Of a stretch of 64,000 nucleotides of DNA, positions 15,410 to 23,866 are shown piece by piece (the stretch's first letter is position 1; each line of letters begins with the position of its first letter). Location of the stretch: the NCBI RefSeq assembly GCF_001742185.1, contig NZ_CP015750.1, positions 4,588,001 through 4,652,000 of the forward strand. The letters are read 5' to 3'. The translations under genes were made by a program, and so were the position numbers. Origin of the DNA: Pectobacterium wasabiae CFBP 3304 (GTDB lineage: Bacteria > Pseudomonadota > Gammaproteobacteria > Enterobacterales > Enterobacteriaceae). Below the pieces are notes generated by a model that was not told where the DNA came from, searched no databases, and worked only from the letters and a program-made list of their open reading frames with translations.

Positions 15410-16840
15410 ATGAGCACACAACCCCTACCCCATGCACTGCAGTTCGGCAGTGTTTGCAGCGGTATTGAAGCCGTCAGCCTGGCCTGGGAACCACTCGGTA
15501 TGAAAGCCGCCTGGTTCTCGGAAATCGATCCCTTTCCGTGTGCCCTACTCGCACACCGCTACCCCCATGTCCCCAATCTCGGCGACATGACGCGCATCGC
15601 CAACCAGGTACGCGTTGGTGAGGTCACCGCCCCGGACATTCTTGTTGGCGGAACGCCTTGCCAGGCATTCAGCATCGCCGGTGCGCGGCGGGGGCTGAAA
15701 GATCCTCGTGGTGCCTTAACCCTCAGCTACGTGGAGCTTGCCAATGTCATCGACCAAATCCGTCTCAAAAATCATCAGTCCCCCACCACGATCGTCTGGG
15801 AAAACGTCCCTGGCGTGCTCAGTGACCGCTCCAACGCCTTTGGCTGCCTGCTGGGCGCACTGGCCGGAGAAAGCCATGCGCTCAACCCGCCAGGGGAAAA
15901 ATGGGCGCACGCAGGTCACGTGTCTGGACCCCGCCGTCGCCTCGCGTGGCGAGTACTCGACGCCCAACACTTCGGTGTCGCCCAGCGCCGCAAGCGTGTG
16001 TTTCTTGTGGCAAGTGGTCGAGACGACCTCGATCCCTGCGAAGTACTTTTTGAGCGCGACAGCGTGCGCGGGCATTCTTATGCGAGCAGCTCGCCGTGGC
16101 AAAAAGCTGCCCGCGCTGCTGGAGCAGGCCCTGCGACAGCAAGCGACTATGCCGGACTGAGCCCCTATGACAAGGTGGTCACGACATTCAGTTTCGCTGG
16201 CGGTACAGGGCCAGTCAACGTGGCGGCCTGCCTGATGGCAGCCGGTTCCAAACATGACATCTGCACCGAGAACTTCCTGGTGCAGTCGATGGCAGGCCCC
16301 CTCAGCCATACACTGAACCCGGCAACGCATGGCAAAGACTACAGGGAAGATGGTGCCAACAAAGGTATCCCGATGATGGCCTTTACCGCTCAGGACTATG
16401 GCGCGGATGCCGTAAAAGACGTCACCCCGACATTGCGGACCAGGGCCTGGCCTGCCATCGCCTTTGCACAGAACGGGCGTGGCGAACTGCGCTTGGAATC
16501 GGGTCACGGCCAGATCGCTGGCACGCTGCTCGCCAGCGGCGGAAAGCCCGGTCAGGGCATGCCAACCGTGTTCAGCGTCACCCCGCCTGACGCGCACTTC
16601 CATTACACGTCGCTTGAGCATGATGGAGAAAACTGGCAGCAATGGAGGGTCAGGCGGCTAATGCCCGTCGAATGCGAACGCTTGCAGGGCATGCCGGATG
16701 GCTGGACGCTGGTGCCATATCGCGGCGGCAAACCTGCTGCTGATACCCCCCGCTACAAAGCGATCGGCAATTCTATGGCCGTACCATGCGTAGCCTGGCT
16801 GGGTCAGCGTCTGCTCCAGGCATTGCAGACACCCGGGTGA
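15410..16840 (+). CDS. C5-cytosine DNA methyltransferase
   Basis: This 476-residue enzyme transfers a methyl group from SAM to cytosine C5 in DNA. Motif I is FGSVCSGIEAVSLAW, motif IV is GGTPCQAFS with catalytic Cys84, motif VI is WENVPGVL, and motif VIII is HFGVAQRRKRVF. The C terminus has ECERLQGMPDGWT and the motif X AIGNSMAVP. The long stretch between motifs VIII and IX (about residues 225-400) is the target-recognition domain. No cognate restriction enzyme is encoded nearby, so it is an orphan methyltransferase, probably protecting the ICE from recipient restriction. ATG 15410 has CAGGAGA upstream. Confidence 0.94.
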   Translation: MSTQPLPHALQFGSVCSGIEAVSLAWEPLGMKAAWFSEIDPFPCALLAHRYPHVPNLGDMTRIANQVRVGEVTAPDILVGGTPCQAFSIAGARRGLKDPRGALTLSYVELANVIDQIRLKNHQSPTTIVWENVPGVLSDRSNAFGCLLGALAGESHALNPPGEKWAHAGHVSGPRRRLAWRVLDAQHFGVAQRRKRVFLVASGRDDLDPCEVLFERDSVRGHSYASSSPWQKAARAAGAGPATASDYAGLSPYDKVVTTFSFAGGTGPVNVAACLMAAGSKHDICTENFLVQSMAGPLSHTLNPATHGKDYREDGANKGIPMMAFTAQDYGADAVKDVTPTLRTRAWPAIAFAQNGRGELRLESGHGQIAGTLLASGGKPGQGMPTVFSVTPPDAHFHYTSLEHDGENWQQWRVRRLMPVECERLQGMPDGWTLVPYRGGKPAADTPRYKAIGNSMAVPCVAWLGQRLLQALQTPG

Positions 16841-17073
16841 CATCGCGCTAACCAATACGGGCACTTCCTGATGCGTGTTGTTCCACACACACGCACCGTT
16901 GCCACGTCATGCTGAATACATGTTCGCCGGTGTAGCTGGCAACATCCCAGGCAGTCAAGGCCATCAAGACTGCGACACGCTGACGGTGTGTTGGCTTTCG
17001 TTATTTTCTCATTCCACCCATAGGGGCTTTCCTCCCTTGTGGCTGGGGAGCTCCTTTTTTTGGAGACTTTCCC

Positions 17074-17871
17074 ATGGATCATCAAACCATTCGCAATCAG
17101 ATGCAGTCATTGGTGCGTGACCACGTTCCTTCCAATGCCCGCAGTTTCAGGTTCAACATTTTTGACGGCCAGCCCAAGGTTTCGACACTGGGCTTTCACA
17201 TTGATCCCAAGCCTTTTGAAGGAAAGATCATCGCCAGGACGGAGGATGCCATTGTCGTCAAGACGGGTCGAATCGAGTTCGCCGTGCTTGACCGGACGCT
17301 CGTGACCGACGATCCAGACGAAGGAGCCAAGGTGCAGGTCGAACCCTACGCACGGCATCGCTTCGACGGTCTTCGCGCAGACACCCCCGAAGAGCGCACC
17401 GAATACACCGCTGATGGCAAGCCCTACAAGCTCCAGACGTATGTCCTCGGCTCCGCCCCCGCCAAGCTTCCGATCCCGCAACCCCGCTGTCCGGAGTTAC
17501 AGGAACTGATAAGGCAACTGGAGGAGCTGCCGGCACCGGATGGTTTTCGTCGGATTACGCACCTGCTGGTTGATGCGGGTGCGCGGGATTTCACCTGGAT
17601 TGATCCACTGCCCAAGGACATCATCGCTACACCACCGGCTATCAGCTTCAACACAAGCACGGCGAAATTCAATGGCCGCGTCACTGTGCAATACGAACGC
17701 GCCGACGACCTCTATGCCGTAGTGCTGAGCCACGATGGAGAGTTGGTTGAACGGGTTGACGGTGTGTTCTTCGATACCCTCGGAGACGTACTGTTCAGGC
17801 TGATCGACGATGGCAGTTGGCGTCGCATACGTGTGCGCACCATTCAAAAGCCGCTGCGACGCAAGTCATGA
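17074..17871 (+). CDS. Conserved hypothetical ICE protein (265 aa)
   Basis: I do not recognise a named domain. The protein starts MDHQTIRNQMQSLVRDHV, has a beta-rich N-terminal half (GKIIARTEDAIVVKTGRIEF) resembling KfrB-like or phage-type beta domains only weakly, and a C-terminal RITHLLVDAGARDFTWIDP segment. It lacks signal peptide and membrane segments, so it is likely cytoplasmic. TTTTTTTGGAG precedes ATG 17074, placing a T-tract and the ribosome binding site next to each other after a short GC-rich stem, a layout repeated before other genes of this region. Confidence 0.65.
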   Translation: MDHQTIRNQMQSLVRDHVPSNARSFRFNIFDGQPKVSTLGFHIDPKPFEGKIIARTEDAIVVKTGRIEFAVLDRTLVTDDPDEGAKVQVEPYARHRFDGLRADTPEERTEYTADGKPYKLQTYVLGSAPAKLPIPQPRCPELQELIRQLEELPAPDGFRRITHLLVDAGARDFTWIDPLPKDIIATPPAISFNTSTAKFNGRVTVQYERADDLYAVVLSHDGELVERVDGVFFDTLGDVLFRLIDDGSWRRIRVRTIQKPLRRKS

Positions 17872-18019
17872 CGCTACAGACAACCCGTCTATACGGTGGG
17901 TTATCTGACCAGCATCGTTTACTTATCGCACCTCGACTGGGATACGCACCAATCCCCCGCCCCGGACAACACTTCTTCACTGTGTTGCCCGGCATACCAT
18001 CCTCTCAGGAGTAACGTGT

Positions 18020-18385
18020 ATGACTTTACGCTTCAAAGGAGCCGAATTGCGGCCCGTCATCGCAGAAGCTGTTGCCAATCAGTGCCGCATCATCCTGGTC
18101 AAGGATCAGGGTGTTTACTGGCTCGCCGAGCATGGTGAGCGCCATCCCGATGGGCGTCAAAAGCTGATCGCCTACGCAATTGGCTGCAACCCTGACGTTG
18201 CGCCCTTCGACGACTGGTGGGAGCGTTCACGCGCCGAGTTCGGTGGCGATGATTTTGGTGAGTTTTTCGAGCCTGGCGACAGGGTGTTTACCGGCATCCT
18301 GGATGGTGCTGGTGATCTCGAAGTGTCCGCTACCGCAACACAGATTTTCCTGCAAGTTGTCGCGACAAGCCCCGATAGCAACTGA
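18020..18385 (+). CDS. DUF3085-family protein
   Basis: This 121-residue acidic cytoplasmic protein matches the DUF3085 pattern: MTLRFKGAELRPVIAEAV, VKDQGVYWLAEHGERHPDG, YAIGCNPDVAPFDDWW, and GGDDFGEFFEP. Its function is unknown; it is common on ICEs and conjugative plasmids. CAGGAG lies 8-13 bp before ATG 18020. A hairpin terminator follows its stop. Confidence 0.82.
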   Translation: MTLRFKGAELRPVIAEAVANQCRIILVKDQGVYWLAEHGERHPDGRQKLIAYAIGCNPDVAPFDDWWERSRAEFGGDDFGEFFEPGDRVFTGILDGAGDLEVSATATQIFLQVVATSPDSN

Positions 18386-18399
18386 GCCTCGTCCTCCAT

Positions 18400-18424
18400 A
18401 GCCCCCTCATGGGGGCTTCTTTCC
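18400..18424 (+). terminator. Terminator-like hairpin after the DUF3085 gene
   Basis: The stem AGCCCCC / GGGGGCT has a TCAT loop and is followed by TCTTTCCT. It lies 14 bp after the DUF3085 stop and ahead of the PAPS-reductase-like gene. The T-run is short, so termination may be partial. Confidence 0.65.
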
Positions 18425-18510
18425 TCTCGCGCCAGCACCTCCACCGCTGACACGCATTCGTCTCAGCCCACTACAGGCCATTCCACCAGCGATACTCTGG
18501 AGACGCCCAC

Positions 18511-19353
18511 ATGCGCGACCCGTTCAAGATTGACTCCCCGACCTGCATCAGTTTTTCCGGTGGCCGCACCAGTGCCTATATGCTGTGGCGCGTTTTACAG
18601 GCCAACGGCGGCCTGCCTGCCGATACCGTAGTCTGCTTCGCCAACACGGGCAAAGAAGTAGAAGCTACCCTGCGCTTCGTGCGTGACTGCGCCACACATT
18701 GGAAAACCCCTATCCACTGGCTCGAATATCAGGACGCTGCACCAGGGTTCAAGCGGGCCGATTTCACGACTGGCAGCCGTCAGGGTGAGCCTTTCGAGGC
18801 GTTGATCCGTAAACGCCAATACCTGCCCAACCCTGTTGCTCGCGGCTGCACCACCAGCCTGAAAATTCGGCCGATGCATAAATACCTGCGCAGTCTCGGT
18901 TGGACAGAATGGGATCAATTCATTGGCATCAGCGCCGACGAGCAACGGCGTGTCGCCAAAATTCGGGCGCGCGGTCACTCTACGGAATCAAGCCATGAAA
19001 TGATGTGCATGCCATTGGCCGATGCAAACATCAGCGTATACGAGGTCAGTGCGTTCTGGCAGGTGCAGCCTTTCGATCTGGAACTGTTGACCGTGAAAGG
19101 CCGCACACTCGAAGGCAACTGTGATTTGTGCTTCCTCAAGCCACAAGGACAGCGCCTGGCCCTCATCAAGGCCAGACCGGAAGCCGCCATATGGTGGATT
19201 CGTATGGAATCACTGAACCTGGCCAACAAGCCCAGTGGCACACGGTTTCGTGTTGATGGCCCCAGCTATGCCGATCTGGCACGATTTGCCGCAAACCAGG
19301 GTGATCTGTTCGACCCAACCGAAGAAGCGGTCGCCTGCTTTTGTGGCGATTAA
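18511..19353 (+). CDS. PAPS-reductase-like PP-loop (adenine nucleotide alpha-hydrolase) enzyme
   Basis: This 280-residue protein has an N-terminal PP-loop, ISFSGGRTSAYMLW (residues 13-26, signature SGGxTS), which binds and cleaves the alpha-beta bond of ATP or PAPS. Further family features are VCFANTGKE and a cysteine-rich second half with GCTTSLKIRP, NCDLCFLK near residue 205 and a terminal CFCGD. Four or more cysteines suggest an iron-sulfur cluster, as in assimilatory APS reductases and DndC. It lacks the ECG(I/L)H tail of canonical PAPS reductases, so sulfate assimilation is unlikely. Mobile-element members of this family are of unknown function; a nucleic-acid thiolation or modification role is speculation. 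GGAGACGCCCAC lies before ATG 18511. Confidence 0.85.
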   Translation: MRDPFKIDSPTCISFSGGRTSAYMLWRVLQANGGLPADTVVCFANTGKEVEATLRFVRDCATHWKTPIHWLEYQDAAPGFKRADFTTGSRQGEPFEALIRKRQYLPNPVARGCTTSLKIRPMHKYLRSLGWTEWDQFIGISADEQRRVAKIRARGHSTESSHEMMCMPLADANISVYEVSAFWQVQPFDLELLTVKGRTLEGNCDLCFLKPQGQRLALIKARPEAAIWWIRMESLNLANKPSGTRFRVDGPSYADLARFAANQGDLFDPTEEAVACFCGD

Positions 19354-19424
19354 ACCGCGTCGCAGGAGAGATTTCACCTGATTGATTGCAGTCTGTTCTG
19401 ATCAGGTGCCGCTTTGGATAACGG

Positions 19425-19748
19425 TCAAGACAGCAGTAACTGCTCCTGAGTTTTGCCCGCTGCAAGCGCCTCCTTGAACCAATTCGGCTGCTTGCCTCGA
19501 CCACTCCAAGTCAGACTTGGGTTGTCGGGATGTGCATATTTGGGAGCCACAGGATTTTTTACCCGAGGACTCGGCTTTGAGTTCGGGAAGACCTGCTCCA
19601 GCTCCAGATTTTCACCTTCCAGCAACTGCAGAATTTTCTCGCGAACGGCCTTGACTCGTTCACGTTCTCCCTTGACCAGTTGATCCTGTGCGGATGCGAT
19701 CAGGTCCTTCAATTCGGCTGCGGACAGCGCCTGCAAATCAATCGACAT
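19425..19748 (-). CDS. H-NS-family DNA-binding protein
   Basis: This 107-residue protein has an N-terminal coiled-coil oligomerisation region (LKDLIASAQDQLVKGERERV) and a C-terminal H-NS-type DNA-binding motif in YAHPDNPSLTWSGRGKQPNW, with the core TWSGRGKQP. It is shorter than chromosomal H-NS (137 residues). ICE-encoded H-NS relatives silence the element's own AT-rich genes and lower its fitness cost. It is the only gene of this module on the minus strand and its start overlaps the stop of a small upstream frame (TAATG). GGAGGGAGA lies upstream of the ATG. Confidence 0.9.
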   Translation of the reverse strand: MSIDLQALSAAELKDLIASAQDQLVKGERERVKAVREKILQLLEGENLELEQVFPNSKPSPRVKNPVAPKYAHPDNPSLTWSGRGKQPNWFKEALAAGKTQEQLLLS

Positions 19749-19927
19749 TATTTCTCCCTCCGTGGGTGATGCAGAAAGTCGTTAAGTACGCGTTTGTACC
19801 ACGACAGCCATTTCCAGAGGAATGGCATCTCGAAAATAGGGAACGACTCCGGTTCATATTTCTCGTCGCGCCAGCATTGAGGCACGGGCAGTCTGTCGGC
19901 ATGTTTTGCTGACGTTGTCAGCGACAT
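19748..19927 (-). CDS. Small frame coupled to the H-NS gene (59 aa)
   Basis: This 59-codon frame (MSLTTSAKHADRLPVPQC...) ends in TAATG, where the ATG is the start of the H-NS-like gene, so the two would be translationally coupled. It contains an aromatic cluster (FLWKWLSWYKRVL) and a basic end (HHPRREK). I know no family. The ribosome binding site is weak, so it may be a spurious frame, but the exact stop-start overlap favours a real gene or a leader peptide. Confidence 0.35.
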   Translation of the reverse strand: MSLTTSAKHADRLPVPQCWRDEKYEPESFPIFEMPFLWKWLSWYKRVLNDFLHHPRREK

Positions 19928-19929
19928 GC

Positions 19930-20125
19930 CACGCAACCACGGTCTCCAAGGTTGCGGTGCGGCAAAAACCGCATGACCGAGCCAGTTCGCCCAGCATCCT
20001 CACGCGAACGACCACCGGTTTATACCGGTAGTGGATGCATCCGCCTTATCAACCCATCGCGGGGTGACACACCCTCGCCATCGGGCCTGGTGTGTCTCCG
20101 CTTCATTTTCAATGGAGATTTCACC
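19930..20125 (+). promoter_or_regulatory. Leader of the STY4534-like gene with hairpin
   Basis: The leader contains GACACACC (20066-20073) and GGTGTGTC (20089-20096), which form an 8-bp stem over a GC-rich loop. TTTTC and AATGGAGATTT follow, just ahead of ATG 20126. The layout is the same hairpin, T-rich stretch and ribosome binding site seen before other genes in the module. Confidence 0.5.
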
Positions 20126-21046
20126 ATGAGCCATTCTACCTCAGGCGAAAAAGCCTATTTCGATCTGCACACCGAAGGTTACGGTCGTCTGCAGCGTGTG
20201 CGGGAAGTTCCCGTACGCGGTGGCCGACGTGCTCAGCCCTTTCTGGCTTGCACCATCGCCGCGTTGGTCGGCTCTGTCAAAGAACCGGTCACCCGCTATT
20301 TTGACGTCAAGGTCTCAGGTGCCGAGGCTAAAAAACTGGTCGAACACTACGTCGGCATGGATGATCCAAAGCAGCGCCCGATGGTCAAGTTCCGGCTGGG
20401 GGATCTGTGGAGTGATGCATTCATCCGCCCCAGCGGTGAACGCAAGGGTGAGCCAGCAGCCAGCCTCAAGGGGCGACTCCTGAAGGCTGAACTGATCGAC
20501 CCTGCCACACTGGCGGCTATCGAACAGTACGAACTGATCACTCGGGGCATTGGCTACCTCAATCGGCCCAAAGACGTTACACCGAAGGAGGGTGACCCAT
20601 TCCTCGCGTGCACCATTGGTGCTCTGGCCGGGCCTGTTGAAGAGCCGGAATACCGGTACATCAACACCATCGTGACCGCGCCGGAGGCTCAACATCTGGT
20701 ACGCCGTTGCGTGCAGGCCATCGAGGCTGAGCGCAAGGTATTGGTGGCCTTTCGTCTCAACGACATGAAAGCCGATCCGTACCTTCGCACGAAGGGCGAG
20801 CATGCCGGCGAGCCGGCTGCGAGTCTGGAGTCCAGATTGATCCATATTGGTCTGATCAAGATCGATGGCCAATTGGTCTATCCCACTGCCAACCAGCCCC
20901 CCTCTTCTGGGCACGCTACGGTGGCATCCACTGCGTCAGAAAGTCCTGATAACAGCGCGGATATGCCTTCTACGACGTCTGGTACAGCCGGGCCTGAAGC
21001 GCAATCCTCGGTAGAAGAAGAGCCCGCTCTCGTCACTTCACTCTAA
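20126..21046 (+). CDS. STY4534-family ICE protein (DUF3577), internally duplicated
   Basis: This 306-residue protein is of the DUF3577/STY4534 type, annotated in related elements as an ICE replication protein. It contains two tandem copies of one about 90-residue unit. Copy one starts with PFLACTIAALVGSVKEP near residue 38 and ends with KGEPAASLKGRLLKAELID. Copy two starts with PFLACTIGALAGPVEEP near residue 158 and ends with AGEPAASLESRLIHIGLI. The C-terminal 50 residues are low-complexity. ATG 20126 is chosen for its TGGAGA site; earlier in-frame codons lie in the leader hairpin. The duplicated unit could be an OB-like single-stranded nucleic-acid-binding module, but that is a guess. Confidence 0.8.
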   Translation: MSHSTSGEKAYFDLHTEGYGRLQRVREVPVRGGRRAQPFLACTIAALVGSVKEPVTRYFDVKVSGAEAKKLVEHYVGMDDPKQRPMVKFRLGDLWSDAFIRPSGERKGEPAASLKGRLLKAELIDPATLAAIEQYELITRGIGYLNRPKDVTPKEGDPFLACTIGALAGPVEEPEYRYINTIVTAPEAQHLVRRCVQAIEAERKVLVAFRLNDMKADPYLRTKGEHAGEPAASLESRLIHIGLIKIDGQLVYPTANQPPSSGHATVASTASESPDNSADMPSTTSGTAGPEAQSSVEEEPALVTSL

Positions 21047-21055
21047 GCCGATCGG

Positions 21056-21085
21056 CAAGACCTCACATTGGGGTCTTGTCTCTTT
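21056..21085 (+). terminator. Rho-independent terminator after the STY4534-like gene
   Basis: CAAGACC (21056-21062) pairs with GGTCTTG (21072-21078), followed by TCTCTTTTT. It lies 10 bp after the stop codon. Confidence 0.8.
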
Positions 21086-21128
21086 TTCCAAGGTTATCGG
21101 TAGTACAACGCATCCCAGGAGATTATCC

Positions 21129-21803
21129 ATGGCTACAGCAGCCGTTCAATCCGCTCCCCCTATCATCGTTCGCGGTCAACTCGCAATCCGCACAATATCC
21201 GGTCGTAACGGCCGGTTCACAGTCGGTCGTCTCACCACACACCTTGGGTTGTTCCATGTCAAAGATCCCGAACTGGAGCAGTATCCCGAGGGGAAGTATG
21301 AGGGTGAATTTGCGATTCGATATATTTATCCGAAAGCCTATCCTGTCGGCGACGGCATGCGATTCGAGATCCGGGCCAACCTGGATGGCATGACCTTGTC
21401 TGGTATCGACAAACTCAGCAAAGCAGAGGCTCGCGCCTTCGCCACGCAGGATGTCGATCCGCTTGATGAGGAATCGGGTACACAACCGGTGCCTACGCCA
21501 ACCGCAATGCCCAAATCCAAGGCCAGGTCGGCCCCTGTGCAAGCTTCCAAGGACCCACTGGTCGACACCACGCCATTCGGCGTCGATGCGCCTTCCGCTA
21601 CTGTGGCGGCCTCGGGCAATCTCGATAGTGACGACACCTTATTGTTCGGCATCCTCTGGCCGCTGGGTGAGTCGGTAAAGCTGGACTCGACCATTGACCG
21701 CCGTACCTTGCGCCTGCAAATCGGGCGGTTGAACCAGTTGGGCTATGCGTTCGACGCTACGGCCCAGCAGTGGAACCGCCAGTCTGAATCTCTGGCGACC
21801 TGA
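21129..21803 (+). CDS. DUF3275-family ICE protein
   Basis: This 224-residue protein matches DUF3275: VRGQLAIRTISGRNGRFTVG, LTTHLGLFHVKDPELEQYPEG, and KYEGEFAIRYIYPKAYP. After a linker of low complexity (about 130-165), a C-terminal helical segment (SDDTLLFGILWPLGESVKLD) ends with a QIGRLNQLGYAFDATAQQW repeat-like helix. Function is unknown; it is always near STY4534 and the helicase in this ICE class. AGGAG precedes ATG 21129. Confidence 0.82.
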   Translation: MATAAVQSAPPIIVRGQLAIRTISGRNGRFTVGRLTTHLGLFHVKDPELEQYPEGKYEGEFAIRYIYPKAYPVGDGMRFEIRANLDGMTLSGIDKLSKAEARAFATQDVDPLDEESGTQPVPTPTAMPKSKARSAPVQASKDPLVDTTPFGVDAPSATVAASGNLDSDDTLLFGILWPLGESVKLDSTIDRRTLRLQIGRLNQLGYAFDATAQQWNRQSESLAT

Positions 21804-21840
21804 TTCATACAGCTACCACTGCACGCTTTTCCAATCCTTC

Positions 21841-21873
21841 GGGGCAACTCTGCCCTTCGGGTGATGTTGCCCC
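21841..21873 (+). promoter_or_regulatory. Leader hairpin before the 215-aa hypothetical gene
   Basis: GGGGCAAC (21841-21848) and GTTGCCCC (21866-21873) are perfectly complementary around a 17-nt loop. The hairpin lies 24 bp before ATG 21897 and ends just before the AGAGGA ribosome binding site, so it can act as a terminator/attenuator or as a transcript-stabilising structure. Confidence 0.6.
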
Positions 21874-21896
21874 TCAATCTCATAGAGGACACCACC

Positions 21897-22544
21897 ATGC
21901 CCGAATCTTCATTACCGCAACCGTTGTTCCGTATCGACGAATGCACTGACCTGATGGTCGATGCCTGCGTCTGCCGCGAGAATGGCGATCTGGTCTTTGT
22001 CTCAATCTGGGCGCGGGATACTGCCGTCCAGCAATTTATCGCCCGTCTCACACTGGGTCGCGATGAGGATGGATTGAACCAGTTTCACCTCATCACAGAA
22101 CACGGCGGCTCCGTGCCTGTGTTCATCCCCTCGGTCGAGCGCCTTGAAAAACGCCTGACCCGCAACTATCGCCGCACGCTGTTTGGATCGCTCACCAATC
22201 TGTGGCTGTTCGACCAACGCTGCATCTGCCCTGACAAGAGCACAGCCAGCGCACTGGCGCTACTACCGCGATCTGCCGCTGAACCCACTGTTCGCTTGTG
22301 GCAACTCGTCAAAGACACATGTCCGCTGCCACTGCTCGACCACTGGCAAATGCCGGTGCTGGAGTTGCTGCGCAGCCGCGACATGCTCCATGAGCTACCG
22401 GTCGCCCTCGGGCCGCTGCGGGGCTTTCGCCTTGGACTGGACGTGCCAGCACTCACCGACGCGCTGGGCGGGCTTATTCGTAACGGCGCTCTCACAGCCT
22501 ATCCCTATCCGTCACAGATCTGCACCTCGCAAGCGGCGGTCTGA
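21897..22544 (+). CDS. Conserved hypothetical ICE protein (215 aa)
   Basis: No named domain is recognised. The protein begins MPESSLPQPLFRIDECTDLM and has the look of a soluble, mostly helical C-terminal half (PLLDHWQMPVLELLRS, then LGLDVPALTDALGGLIRNG) after a beta-rich N-terminal part (VFVSIWARDTAVQQFIARL). Members occur beside DUF3275 and DUF6094 genes in related ICEs. ATG 21897 follows AGAGGA; an earlier in-frame ATG at 21861 lies inside the leader hairpin. Confidence 0.65.
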   Translation: MPESSLPQPLFRIDECTDLMVDACVCRENGDLVFVSIWARDTAVQQFIARLTLGRDEDGLNQFHLITEHGGSVPVFIPSVERLEKRLTRNYRRTLFGSLTNLWLFDQRCICPDKSTASALALLPRSAAEPTVRLWQLVKDTCPLPLLDHWQMPVLELLRSRDMLHELPVALGPLRGFRLGLDVPALTDALGGLIRNGALTAYPYPSQICTSQAAV

Positions 22545-22614
22545 CCATTCCACAGCAGGCGCACCTTACCAGGCACCTGCACTTTCTTTCATCACCGCCA
22601 GACAGGAGATTCCT

Positions 22615-23724
22615 ATGGCACTCATGTTTCCCCGGCTCGCCAGAAATTTTGCCAAAAATGGCTATTACCCTACCGATGAGTCCACGCTTGAACGGACACT
22701 CGCCGCACTGGCACCCAGCGATGAGCCCATGTGCATTATTGATCCTTGTGCCGGCGAAGGCGTTGCGATTGCCGAAGCCGCCCATGCCCTCGGGCTTGCT
22801 CACACCCGGTCGTACGCTATCGAATACGATCAGGTGCGCGCCAGTCATGCACGGTTGTTGGTCGAACACTGTATCCATGCCGATTTGATGGACACCATCA
22901 TTTCGCGTCAGGCATTCGGCTTGCTTTGGCTCAACCCACCGTACGGCGACTTATCCAGAGATGCCAACGGCAATATCGGCTACGACGGTAAAGGCCTGCC
23001 CCGACTGGAAAAGTTGTTCTACCAGCGGACGCTGCCCCTGCTGCAGTACCACGGCATTCTCGTTTTCATCATTCCGTCCTATGTACTCGACCAGGAAATG
23101 GTGGGCTGGCTCACGCGCCACTTCGCCGACCTGCGTGTCTTCCGTGCGGTAGATACACAGTTCAAACAAGTGGTGCTATTTGGTCGTCGCGCTCGCCAGC
23201 GCGATCTGGCGAGTGAAGACGTGAAGTCCACCCGCGCCCGATTGTTGCAAATCGGGCAGGGAGAACAGGAAGCAGCGGAATTGCCGTCCAAGTGGACATC
23301 GTTGCCGTATGTCGTTCCAAGCGCCCAGGCTGAACCCGAACATTTTTATCGCATCAGCATGGAGCCGATGCAGTTCGCCGAAGAGGTACAACGCCTGCGA
23401 GGTTTGTGGCCAGCGCTCGAGACTCACCTCGGTGCCGCGCAGCAGTCGCTGCGTGCGCCTGCGCGTGCGTTATCTGAATGGCACCTGGCATTAGCCCTGG
23501 CGGCGGGTGCTATCTCCGGTGTCGTGCAGTCCCCAAGCGGTCGCACGCTTGCAGTCAAGGGGGATACCTACAAGCAAAAAGCGACGAGCACCGAGTATTG
23601 CGAACGCGATGACGGCTCCATCGCCGAAACGCGCATCCTCACCGATAAGTTCGTGCCCGTCATCAGAGCATGGGACCTGTCTCCTGACTCAGCCACGCTG
23701 GGACAGATCCTTACCATCCATTAA
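22615..23724 (+). CDS. DUF6094-type putative N6-adenine DNA methyltransferase
   Basis: This 369-residue protein has a SAM-binding motif DPCAGEGVAIAEAA (residues 43-56) and a catalytic LWLNPPYGD motif (near residues 106-113), the (N/D)PPY signature of amino-methyltransferases acting on adenine N6. A C-terminal region of about 180 residues has no clear relation to known target-recognition domains. An open frame continues upstream to 22183, but CAGGAGA places the start at ATG 22615, after the preceding gene's stop. With the C5 methyltransferase it makes two predicted DNA methyltransferases on the element. Whether it is active or specific is unknown. Confidence 0.82.
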   Translation: MALMFPRLARNFAKNGYYPTDESTLERTLAALAPSDEPMCIIDPCAGEGVAIAEAAHALGLAHTRSYAIEYDQVRASHARLLVEHCIHADLMDTIISRQAFGLLWLNPPYGDLSRDANGNIGYDGKGLPRLEKLFYQRTLPLLQYHGILVFIIPSYVLDQEMVGWLTRHFADLRVFRAVDTQFKQVVLFGRRARQRDLASEDVKSTRARLLQIGQGEQEAAELPSKWTSLPYVVPSAQAEPEHFYRISMEPMQFAEEVQRLRGLWPALETHLGAAQQSLRAPARALSEWHLALALAAGAISGVVQSPSGRTLAVKGDTYKQKATSTEYCERDDGSIAETRILTDKFVPVIRAWDLSPDSATLGQILTIH

Positions 23725-23807
23725 TCCCCGCAGGGGGAAGCAGCATCACCCACACACCGCTGGCCACTGAACCCGAGTTCAACGCCAGTCCATTTCACTC
23801 ACCCACC

Positions 23808-23843
23808 GGGGTCATGACACCCCACTGGGCATGCCATGACCCC
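23808..23843 (+). promoter_or_regulatory. Leader hairpin before the frameshifted small gene
   Basis: GGGGTCATG (23808-23816) and CATGACCCC (23835-23843) form a 9-bp stem. An overlapping alternative pairing, GGGG (23808-23811) with CCCC (23820-23823), is mutually exclusive with it. TTGTTTATTC and AAGGAG follow directly. Confidence 0.6.
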
Positions 23844-23866
23844 TTGTTTATTCAAGGAGCTATCTC

